DNA of 64,000 nucleotides, from positions 585,886 to 649,885 of the forward strand of contig VZTG01006404.1 of the NCBI GenBank assembly GCA_013397845.1. The letters are read 5' to 3'. This document shows, piece by piece, positions 13,701 through 20,986 of this stretch. How positions within the stretch are numbered: position 1 is the stretch's first letter; the number at the start of each line of letters is the position of its first letter. Source of the DNA: Melanocharis versteri. Lineage: Eukaryota > Chordata > Aves > Passeriformes > Melanocharitidae. The translations under genes were made by a program, and so were the position numbers. The notes under the pieces are model-generated. The model had not been told where the DNA came from, ran no database searches, and saw only the letters and a list, made by a program, of their open reading frames with translations.

Positions 13701-16700
13701 TGTTGTCTATAAAGTAAACATGATATAGGCATCTGCAATCAACTGTTTCTAGAGAAAAGATTAAAAAATAGACTTGATGTAATTTCACTGGAATGCATAT
13801 ACAAGCATTGACCATTTGTGTTTTGGAAAAACTGTAATTAGGAGGAAGAGTTCATTCACTTCTTGCATGTAGACTTTGGTGACATAGTATGTGCCACTAA
13901 TGAATGCTTGGTGACTTAGAGGGTAGAGGACAGAAAGAAGTCGCCTGTTTCCTTAGTGATTTTGTTCCCAGGGGAGGTGAAGGCAGGGAAAGTGTAATTA
14001 ATATTCTCCTTCTAGAAATTAAAAAGCTGGAAATCTTCACTTTCTGCTTTTGTCTCTGTTTGTCTTAGTGTCCTTTACTCCTGGCTTATGAGCTCTTCCT
14101 CCTCTTATCCTCCTGTTAGAGTAGTATGTGTTCCCACACAGATACACACGCTCAACAAAATACAGTCTGCACATGCAGAATATGGAGATGTGGGAGCTGC
14201 TGATGTACCTGCAACCAGCCAAGCAAAGAGAAGCAGCCAAGAAAGAGCTGTGAGAACTCCTCCTCTCTCTCTGGCTAAATCAGCAGTTCTTTTCACCTTA
14301 CTTCTAAACACAGATATTACAGTCGATGATATTTAATTGTGAAAGTTTGGACTCAAAATTAATGTGCAAATATTAGAAGTAAGTGCTAAACCTAATTATT
14401 TTTATCTCATAGACGGTAAAACAGGCACTGGAACAATTCAGGTTTGCATCGTGCCTGGCAACAAGAATTTCCCACGAATCACTCAAACGGACTATATCAT
14501 GTGCAGAGACAGAAAACCAATCTGCCTCACGGCACAGGATGGTGATGAGGCTCCTTACAGCGCACCCTTCACGTATCGCATAACTGACCGAAACCTGGCT
14601 TCCATGTGGAAGTTAACTCCACACGATGGTATGTGAAAACTTCTTCCTCCTCATTCTGCTGCAGGCTGCCAGAGGAGGCTTTGCTGTCTCTCACTTGGGT
14701 GGTCTGCAAGAATTGGATGAATCTCTGTTTGGAATTGGTGTAGTCAGTGGAGCTCAGTGATGGTCTCTAGTGGTCCCTCTAGTTCCCCTCTGGTGGGAAG
14801 GGACCCATAGAGAAGATGACACTCTTGGCATCCCAAAGGCAAGGGGAAAGATACCATATCTGTCTCTTAAAGCATAAATAGGAATCTGTCCCCAGCATCA
14901 ATCAGCTCCTGTCTGAAGTTACGATGTAAGAGGGTTAGGAGAAAGAACAAAACCCGATGTAATGCATTGCATCAACACCTGGAAAAGGAGCTATAGATTC
15001 ATAGTTCATAAGGAATTTAAGAATGTAATGGCTAGTATCCCAAAGAAAAATAGAACTTTTCTTAATCTGTTATTATGGTGGAGAATTGGGAAACTGAAAC
15101 TTTACCTAAAATTGATTATACACTGACAGAAAAAAATTCTGGAAGTTCTTTTGTTACTACTGCTGTTACCCAACACACTTTTGGTAAAGCTGAGCTGGGT
15201 GAAAGAAAACCTGACTACCTCCTTTAATATATTTGTTATTTTTATAATTTTTATACAAGTAGATAATTTATTAGCAAAGAAATCACTGTTTCCAAAAATT
15301 TGTTGATATAAGAAGTTGTAGCCGGTGGTGGTTTCCTCGTGGTTGCCAGATGATGACAACAAGAGCAGCACATACATTTGCTACTGAGGTGACATGAATT
15401 AGTTGCAAAGGGTCTGATTCTGAAGCTTTCCATCAAATATTCACTAAAGAAAGGCAAAAGACATAAAAGTCTGAAAGCAAAGACATCTAAGAATTTCAGG
15501 TTTTGTATCTGGCAAATTGAAAACCACATTTTAGATGATACATGTTGTTTCATACAGCTCATCATAAAACAACCATTATGTACATCAGTGTCAGTCTTGT
15601 ACATTTTTTTTGTAGAACGAAAGAGTAGAAGAGGTATAAATTAAGTTTATAATTAATTATTCCAATAACTCTACCAAAAATCTTTTTAATGAGTGTCAGT
15701 TTAATTGATGATCTTCACTAGTAAGCCCAAGTAGTGTCATTTCCTATAATGAACTAAATCAACTTCAGAGTTTCAAATCATGTTTTCAGAGGGTTGTATA
15801 AGGTATGCTTTTTCAGTTCTAACATTTTAAAGGTGCTGGACGTATAAATCCTTTCAAGATGTAGTTTCGTATCAACACATTTAATCTAACTTGAAACTAA
15901 TGAATGTAGCAGTATGGCTGTAACAGAAAGGAAAATTGTGATTATGGTTGCGTTTGTGACAACTGAGTTCCAAGTATCGTTGACCCTAGATCTGTTTTTT
16001 TCTGTTTTTTTTTACAGATAATTCATGGTATCTTTCACCAAAGGGTGATATTCCGTATGGAATTTATGAAATTCCTGTAAGTGTGATTGATAATGGAGGA
16101 AAGATAGGAGAGAACACTGTAAGAGTTAACCTCTGTGATTGTGTTACTCCAACTGAATGCGATGGCAGAACTCGTCAGCTCACTGGTGGAAATGTTACCC
16201 TTGGTCTCTGGGCCATCCTTGCAATGATCTTAGGATCGTTATTATTGCTGCGTAAGTACACTTTTTTTAAACACAAAGTGCAATTCACTTAATTATAAAA
16301 TTAGCTGAGAGAACGTCATTCAAACTTGATTCAAGCATTTTTTATTTTTAATTTTTTATAATCACTGAACCATTGAATATACTGAGTTGGAAGGGACCCA
16401 TCAGGATCATCGAGTCCAAATCCTGGCCTTGCACAGGACACCCGAAGAGTCACACCATGTGAGAGCGTTGTCGAAACACTTCCTGAACTCTGTCAGACTT
16501 GGTGCTCTGACCACTTCCCTAGAGAGCCTGTTCCAGTGCCCAATCACCCTCTGGGTGGAAAACCTCCTCCTGATATCCAACTTAAACCTCCCCAGACTGA
16601 ACTTAATGCCATTTCCTTGAGTCCTGTCACTGGTGACGAGAGTGAAGAGATCTGTATCTGCCCCTCTGCTTCCCCTGAGGAAGTTGTAACTGGAATGGGG

Positions 16701-19700
16701 TCTCCCCTCAGTTTCCTCTTCTCCAGGCTGAACAGACCAAATGACCTCAGCCACTCCTCACACAGCTTCCTCTCAAGGCTCTTCACCATCTTCATGGCAC
16801 TCCTTTGGACACTCTCTAATAGCTTAAAATCTTCCTTATATTGTGGCTCGCAAAACTGTGCACAGGTGAGGCTGCCCCAGTGCAGAGCAGAGCGGGACAA
16901 TCCCCTCCCTTGCCCGGCTGGCGATGCTGTGCCTGATGCACCCAGGACAGGGTTGGCCCTCCTGGCTGCCAGGGCACTGCTGACTCATGTTCAACTTGCC
17001 AGTGACCAGGACCCCAGGTCCCTTCCTAAAACTCTGTTCTCCAGCATCTCATTCCCCAGTCTACACACACATCCAGGGTTGCCCCATTTGGGATGAAGAA
17101 AGATTAAAGGATAGGTTGAACAGTTCCAAAAACAGACCAAAACCTTGAATATATGTTGTACTACTGGAGTTGCCCAAAACCTAACAGATTCTGAGAAGAG
17201 TAATATTGCTGTTAACCAGTGAGACGATGACAGTAATATATAAAAGCAAAACCAAGCCTTCTTTTTTTTTTTTTTTACTAAAATCAAACATAGTCTGAAT
17301 AATAACATCATTAAAATCACAGAGGACATGCTACAGTAGCTACTATTTCAAAATTTGTTGTTGTTTTTTTTTTCCTTCTTTCTTATCCATTTTTTCTGGT
17401 AATAGTAAAACTGTCTTGCTCCTGTTGCATCTTAGCTAGCTGTTCTTACTTAAGTAACTAGAACACTGGGACCTGGACGTGTTTTGGAGGCTAGCTAGAT
17501 CAATGTTTCACCTCAACAGGGCAAGTACCCAAATTTGGGATATGTCCTGAAGGTGGAATTTTCAGATGTGGGAACATGCAGTAGAGGAACTGTGTGAAAC
17601 GTCACCTACTTCTTTTTCACTACCTCTTGACTGCATCACTTGCAAACAGATCCTTTATTTTACTGTTTTACCCTGTGTATCCTCTGCTCAGTGCTGTCAC
17701 GGATGTCTTCTTCCCATCTGTCAGCATCAGGAGGCAACCTGCTGGAATCACTGATGCAGATCTCTCTGACAGCTGATGCTACAGAAGCTAAATTAGCTTG
17801 AAAGTGGCTCTTGGCCAATTTTCACGGAATTTTATATGTTCAGAGATCAAATTTCTCAGTGGGCAGTTAAGCAGAACTGTTCCCTTCCTCAGAGGCTTCT
17901 TTATTTTTAAGCTAACAATTTGAAAAGTGAAGAAAACAGAATGGTTCTCTGAATGAAAGGTTTAGTCATTTGTTTAGGAGAGGTATTAGTTGTACATAAT
18001 TCTTTTATTCAAAGTCATTTCTGGGTGAGTCTCTGACAGCAAAAAGTAGTATTATTAAGAGGAATAAAATGAATACAAAGGATTAAATAAGATTGTTCTG
18101 TAGCATAATGCTGGAAGTCCTCCAGGGTTCTGCTGACCTTTCCTGTGAAGCAGAGGTTTCTGGTATTGGGACATTTAGCTTGCCTATTAGTTCTTTGTGA
18201 TATAATTTGACATCTGCATATTCAGACATGAAAAATATCTTGTGTACAACCTTACTGTAGGCATAAGACACGATTTTTCACCTGCGTTTGGACTAAATTT
18301 TTCATTACTGTGAAATTGTGTAAGTCACAGTGCTTTCATAAAGGATGCTTGCATTTCTTTTGGAAAAAACAGATGTGTTTTAGAAGAATGAAATAATTCA
18401 ACAATGCAGTGAATACTCCCTGTACTGTTTGAAAAAAATGTGAATATATAAAGCTTTGCGTATGGGCATTTTTGGAAATGAATTTTTTTTTAAACCATAC
18501 TTGATGCTTAGGCCCTTAAAATTCATTATCCAATGTAAGTAGACACCATTGTGAGGTAAAGTTTATAGTATTATTTCCTTTTCCACAGTAATCCTGATCA
18601 CAATTTGTGGCTGCTGTGGCGCTGGTGTAATGCACAGGCAGGTGACTGATGATTGTGCCAATCACAACTTAATCATTTCAAACACAGAAGCTCCAGGAGA
18701 AGAAGTGATGGTAAGTTGTCTTTGTTTCAACGTAGAAACTTGCAATTAAGATGTCCATAGCATTGCAGCTTGATAACAGGACCACCTGCAAGTAAGTGAC
18801 TTGGTAAAGGAAATAAGTAATCAATGCAGGGATCATTAGATGTGCTTTGCTATTTAACAAGAATTTGAAAATTCCTTCTTTAGGCAGAGGTGGTCGTACC
18901 ATGTACATTTAAACATACCTTGTAGTCATTAGGCTGGCTGCTTGTAATTCTTCCAGATTTTAAGGATTTGGTTGAAAGCTTCAGGCGAATATTTTAATAA
19001 CATTTTCAGTCATTTTTAACAATGAGATTAGATGGAAATTTATTATATTGTATATGTTGAATATGTGTTTATGGCAAAATATTATTTTTCCTTGGAGAAG
19101 GATTTTTATATTCAGCAGATAGCTGTTGTAAATTGCAGGTGCAGTTTCTGCCCTTCCCCTGCAAAATGACCCCAAATGCAGTTGATTTCATGAACAGCCC
19201 ATGTTCATGAAATTTTTCTTGCTTTTGGCATCTAAACTTCTTTCAGCCTACCATGAACATAGTTCAGTCCAGGACTGTGCTCATGCACAAGAACTTAGCT
19301 CTTTAGAATCTCCCTCTTTTCTGTGGTCCTCCAGCCCCTGACATTGTCCTCCCCAAGAATAGGAGATAAGTTTAAAAATTATATTTCACGTTGAAAACCG
19401 AGAAATCGTTATGGTCGCAAGTGTCAAATTTCTTGTTGCCTATGAAGCATCATGTAGTGCTAATTATAAACTAGTATATGGATTATACACATTTAACTGG
19501 GATAAAACCTCTGTTTTTTCATCTCATATAATATTTAAATGCAGAGATCCTCTCTTCTCTCTTGTCATACTATCCTTTCCAAAGACAATTTACTGATCTT
19601 TATACACTAAGTACTAAGGACAGCCTTTTGTCCAAAATATCACAGTGCCGAGATAGAGACTTCTCAAGCTTCAGTTGTGACAGTTTCTGATTGCCGTTTC

Positions 19701-20986
19701 ATCTTTCAAATTAAAAAGGAAAAAGAAATGAGGAAAAAAAAATTATGTCCTCACTACTGGGTGTTTTTTCATTTTGTTTTGTTTAGGATCAAAATATAAT
19801 TCCTCTACAAAATACATGTGATCAAGGAGGGTATGGAGTAAAAACAGGAGAGCAGCAAACATTTGAAATGGTAAAAGGAAGAGGGCATACCTTGGAATCA
19901 GTCAACGGAGCTGGACATCAGACTCTGGGATCAGTTAAAGAAGGAGGAGGACAGACTATGATGGATACGTGTAGATACTCCTACTCAGAGTGGCATAATT
20001 TCACACATCCTCGTTTAGGCGAAGTAAGTATTCTGAAGCTGATTTTCTTTGAAGTGTAGGTTATGGTCAATATATACAGACTTTTCAAGGAAGACATGTA
20101 AATGTGCTAGAAAGGTGGCTTTCTGGTTTTGGTTTCATTTCATTTTTCCTCTCCTTTGCTCCTCTGTACCCCCTTTGGAATGTTGCTCTTTCAAGGAGTA
20201 ATCCTTGACATATTTCAGACGTAAGTGTAAATTACTTTCTTCTCTTGGCTTAAACTATAGGCAGTGTGCTATTTTTCATTTTGAATAATTTAGAATAATT
20301 ACTGAAGCTTTTGTGAGTTTTTCTGAGAATGTCTGTTTGCTTTTATTCTAACTGCTTGCTTTGTGCTAATTTAAACCTCATACTTAACTTAGCAATGGAG
20401 CAGAATGAATGTACAGCATTAGAAATGTAGTCACTCCATTTCTTGGCGATCAAAAACCTCTCACTACTTGCCTAACTAGTTATGTATAAATCAGTCTTTT
20501 AAATTGCAGTGAATTTTAGTTGCTTGACAGGTTATTTAAACAGGTTTTTCCTCTTTAATTGTTGCATACATGATTAATAGAAATTATTTCTTTATTAAAT
20601 ACTTATATTTTGTAGTCGTAATGATATAGACCAATCATGTGCATTTTTTGTATGTAGGAATCCATTAGAGGACACACTCTGATTAAAAATAATTGAATGA
20701 AAGGTAAATCAAAAAGAAATTATTTTTTTGCAATATGTTTAGGATAACAATTTAAGAGAATAATAAGAACTGTTCTGTTCCTATCCAGAAGGTGCACCTA
20801 TGCAGACAGGATGAAGAACAGAAGCATTCTGAAGATTATCTCCTTTCATATAACTATGAAGGAAAAGGATCCTTGGCTGGTTCTGTAGGCTGCTGCAGTG
20901 ATCAGCATGAAGAAGAGGCACTTGACTTCTTAGATCAGTTGGAACCCAAGTTTAGGACATTAGCAGAAACATGCATCAAAAGATAA
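1633..20986 (+). CDS. DSC1: Desmocollin-1-like desmosomal cadherin (15 exons, 5' end missing)
   Basis: Desmocollins are calcium-dependent adhesion proteins of desmosomes; they pair with desmogleins outside the cell and bind plakoglobin and plakophilin inside. Exons 2-15 and 17 join into 868 codons plus stop with GT-AG junctions and compatible phases throughout. Order in the window protein: end of signal peptide and propeptide (1-113); furin-type site RTKR (110-113); mature start RWGPIP with the strand-swap Trp at 115; EC1 to about 219; EC2 to about 331; EC3 to about 448; EC4 to about 554; EC5/anchor domain with CDC..C at 645-653; membrane helix 667-690; cytoplasmic tail 691-868. NxT sequons lie at Asn144, 525 and 664. 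Human DSC1 is about 894 residues, so only exon 1 is missing. DSC1 is preferred over DSC2/DSC3 from family memory: the helix AILAMILGS, the tail segments QQTFEMVKG and GHQTLGSVK, and the end LEPKFRTLAETCIKR. Desmocollin identity is very secure; the paralogue call is less so. Confidence 0.88.
1718..4262. other. DSC1 intron 2
   Basis: 2.5 kb of AT-rich sequence. I see no CR1 and no second coding exon. Short open frames here have no protein-like features. Confidence 0.7.
4263..4465 (+). CDS. DSC1: DSC1 exon 3: propeptide
   Basis: The acceptor is TTTCTTTCAG and the donor GTTAAG, which is weaker than most others in the gene. The first two bases complete the split Val, giving VDLKECLQSAEFISSSDGNF, then the LEDGSVYTT block and a Lys/Glu-rich end (VKEEKK). 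This is the desmocollin prodomain, which keeps the protein non-adhesive until furin cleavage. The exon ends in phase 0. Confidence 0.9.
4938..5057 (+). CDS. DSC1: DSC1 exon 4: furin site and N-terminus of EC1
   Basis: Forty codons in phase 0 between the acceptor TCTCGACCCAG and donor GTACAT. They contain LKRTKRRWGPIP: proprotein convertases would cut after RTKR, leaving mature RWGPIP with Trp at position 2, the residue swapped between partner cadherins. ENSLGPFPLQIQQ follows and is strongly conserved in desmocollins. The human family usually has Ala where this protein has Gly (RWAPIP). Confidence 0.95.
5058..7261. other. DSC1 introns 4 and 5 (with exon 5 between)
   Basis: Apart from exon 5 (6219-6374) this is unremarkable AT-rich intron with no recognised repeat or RNA gene. 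Confidence 0.7.
6219..6374 (+). CDS. DSC1: DSC1 exon 5: EC1
   Basis: Fifty-two codons from acceptor TCTTATAG to donor GTACAG. It carries QSDTAQNYTIYYSASGPG with an N-glycosylation sequon (NYT), then LFYIERETGNIF and the calcium-binding VDRE (DRE at window residues 180-182). These are standard EC1 strands of a desmocollin. Confidence 0.95.
7262..7406 (+). CDS. DSC1: DSC1 exon 6: end of EC1, start of EC2
   Basis: 145 nt from acceptor TTTCTTACAG to donor GTGAGA. It encodes ICFATTPDGYSPEVPL, where FAT (192-194) sits at the cell-adhesion-recognition position of desmocollins. The canonical EC1-EC2 calcium linker EDDNDNAP (212-219) follows. The exon ends after VPENSRP plus one base of a Gly codon. 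Confidence 0.95.
7671..7837 (+). CDS. DSC1: DSC1 exon 7: EC2
   Basis: 167 nt between acceptor GTGTTCACAG and donor GTGATC. It completes Gly237 and encodes VVVGKVIAEDRDEP, then LHTTLKYRI and a closing QLDRE. The calcium ligands DRDE (247-250) and DRE (290-292) are intact. A CR1 element begins about 50 bases downstream of this donor. Confidence 0.95.
7891..8430 (+). mobile_element. CR1 LINE fragment in DSC1 intron 7
   Basis: It contains characteristic CR1 3' sequence in + orientation: a CTTGTGAGACCCCACC start, an AGGTTGCCCAGAGAGGTTGT block, a GTGTTCAAGGCCAGGTTG block, and the tail CCCTTCCAACCCAAG...TCTATGATTCT. About 540 bp, 5'-truncated, no open reading frame. CR1 is the dominant LINE of birds and reptiles. 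Confidence 0.93.
8431..10058. other. Rest of DSC1 intron 7
   Basis: No gene or repeat recognised. A pyrimidine-rich patch at about 9388-9443 (runs of CCCCTCCCC and CCCCC) stands out but has no known role. Confidence 0.6.
10059..10193 (+). CDS. DSC1: DSC1 exon 8: end of EC2
   Basis: Forty-five codons from acceptor TTCTTTTTAG to donor GTAAGT. It encodes LLVEVRDMAGQPFGL and the intact EC2-EC3 calcium linker EDMNDNAP (324-331). The MxGQPFGL string is a good match to DSC1. Confidence 0.93.
10194..12637. other. DSC1 introns 8 and 9 (with exon 9 between)
   Basis: Apart from exon 9 (11075-11260), AT-rich intron sequence. I see no repeat family or RNA gene. Confidence 0.65.
11075..11260 (+). CDS. 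DSC1: DSC1 exon 9: EC3
   Basis: Sixty-two codons from acceptor GTACTCCAAG to donor GTAAGT. It starts YETRVEENRVSVEILRV and continues through the calcium-site DLDEPG (358-361) to TDKNTNEGILCVVK. The tract before the acceptor is interrupted: a T run is followed by GGGTACTCC. Confidence 0.93.
12638..12897 (+). CDS. DSC1: DSC1 exon 10: end of EC3 and start of EC4
   Basis: 260 nt from acceptor TTGTTACAG to donor GTATGA. LDYEAAKQRILVIGVNNEAP is followed by the EC3-EC4 linker LDVDEGP (442-448), the desmosomal-cadherin version of the calcium motif. EC4 opens with LRLDVKECEDIGTAIGRYVA and QDPE. Cysteines at 453 and 462 are worth noting (see findings). It ends two bases into an Arg codon. Confidence 0.93.
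13103..13245 (+). CDS. DSC1: DSC1 exon 11: EC4
   Basis: 143 nt from acceptor ATTCTTCACAG to donor GTGAGT. The first base completes Arg486. It encodes YRIPPGQCNWINIDDKSGEV, RVLDRDMGE (calcium-site DRD at 513-515) and CNITVLAIDR with the second sequon (Asn525). NW.NIDD.SGEVRT aligns well with the DSC1 NW.EI...TGDLRT block as I recall it. Confidence 0.92.
13246..16017. other. DSC1 introns 11 and 12 (with exon 12 between)
   Basis: Apart from exon 12 (14413-14628), no recognised feature. Several modest open frames lie here on both strands, none protein-like. Confidence 0.65.
14413..14628 (+). CDS. DSC1: DSC1 exon 12: EC4-EC5 junction
   Basis: 216 nt from acceptor TATCTCATAG to donor GTATGT. Its first two bases complete Asn534, then GKTGTGTIQVCIVPGNKNFP and RITQTDYIMC. 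The expected linker (D-D-x-N-D-N/H-x-P) reads V-P-G-N-K-N-F-P at 547-554, so the acidic positions are gone. EC5 then shows AQDGDEAPYSAPFTYRI, a normal second calcium segment. The reading frame and splice sites are intact. Confidence 0.92.
16018..16251 (+). CDS. DSC1: DSC1 exon 13: EC5/anchor and first part of membrane helix
   Basis: 234 nt from acceptor TTTTTTACAG to donor GTAAGT. It encodes SWYLSPKGDIPYGIYEIPV, the cysteine signature NLCDCVTPTEC (645-653) found just outside the membrane in desmosomal cadherins, a membrane-proximal sequon NVT (664), and LWAILAMILGSLLLL, the first two thirds of the membrane helix. A CR1 element lies about 110 bases into the next intron. Confidence 0.94.
16359..17090 (-). 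mobile_element. CR1 LINE fragment, antisense, in DSC1 intron 13
   Basis: The reverse-complement CR1 3' end starts with AATCACTGAACC...GAGTTGGAAGGGACCC, continues through CCTGTTCCAGTGCCCAATCA and CTCTTCTCCAGGCTGAACA, and runs into the GC-rich stretch ending near CCAGGGTTGCCCCATTTGG. About 730 bp. It produces spurious open frames of up to 186 codons that are not genes. Confidence 0.92.
17091..18588. other. Rest of DSC1 intron 13
   Basis: T-runs at about 17261-17276 and 17360-17371; otherwise unremarkable AT-rich intron. Confidence 0.6.
18589..18710 (+). CDS. DSC1: DSC1 exon 14: end of membrane helix and juxtamembrane tail
   Basis: 122 nt from acceptor TTTTCCACAG to donor GTAAGT. It completes Leu684, then ILITICGCCGAG closes the helix with three cysteines at the inner face, which are plausible acylation sites (inference). 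ANHNLIISNTEAPGEEVM is the start of the conserved intracellular anchor region of desmocollins. Confidence 0.93.
18711..19786. other. DSC1 intron 14
   Basis: Unique AT-rich intron. It contains a perfect 12-bp inverted repeat with a 5-nt loop at 19185-19213. Confidence 0.65.
19185..19213. repeat. Perfect 12-bp inverted repeat (hairpin)
   Basis: ATTTCATGAACA at 19185-19196 is the exact reverse complement of TGTTCATGAAAT at 19202-19213, with loop GCCCA. It lies in DSC1 intron 14. The function is unknown and it could be chance. Confidence 0.85.
19787..20023 (+). CDS. DSC1: DSC1 exon 15: cytoplasmic tail
   Basis: Seventy-nine codons from acceptor TTTTGTTTAG to donor GTAAGT. It encodes the Gly/Gln-rich block EQQTFEMVKGRGHTLESVNG, a related GHQTLGSVKEGGG, and YSEWHNFTHPRLGE. 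The degenerate G.HTL.SV repeat is typical of DSC1. The PRLGE end is where the a and b isoforms diverge. Confidence 0.95.
20658..20703 (+). CDS. DSC1: DSC1 alternative mini-exon 16 (b-isoform tail with stop)
   Basis: A 46-nt segment between acceptor TTGTATGTAG and donor GTAAAT. After PRLGE it reads ESIRGHTLIKNN and stops at TGA 20694-20696. Mammalian desmocollins are known to include or skip a 46-nt exon with nearly this sequence, giving a truncated 'b' protein without the plakoglobin-binding segment. Length, position (between exons 15 and 17), sequence and splice signals all agree. The b protein would end about 53 residues before the a form. Confidence 0.88.
20789..20986 (+). CDS. DSC1: DSC1 exon 17: catenin-binding C-terminus (a isoform)
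   Basis: Acceptor CTATCCAG, then 65 codons and stop TAA at 20984-20986. It encodes KVHLCRQDEEQKHSEDYLLS, the plakoglobin-binding core YNYEGKGSLAGSVG (824-837) and the terminus LEPKFRTLAETCIKR. This a-type tail links the cadherin to plakoglobin and the keratin network. The end is closest to DSC1 (from memory ...FRTLAKTCIKK). Confidence 0.95.
   Translation, partial: KVHLCRQDEEQKHSEDYLLSYNYEGKGSLAGSVGCCSDQHEEEALDFLDQLEPKFRTLAETCIKR

Noticed and set aside
16536..17096. 186-codon open frame (+) and overlapping 115-118-codon frames (-)
   Set aside because: They lie within the antisense CR1 fragment at 16359-17090; no intact reverse transcriptase or other domain is present.
4263..20986. Assignment to DSC2 or DSC3 instead of DSC1
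   Set aside because: Helix, tail repeats and C-terminal sequence fit DSC1 better as recalled; not excluded without a tree, since bird desmocollin paralogy may differ.
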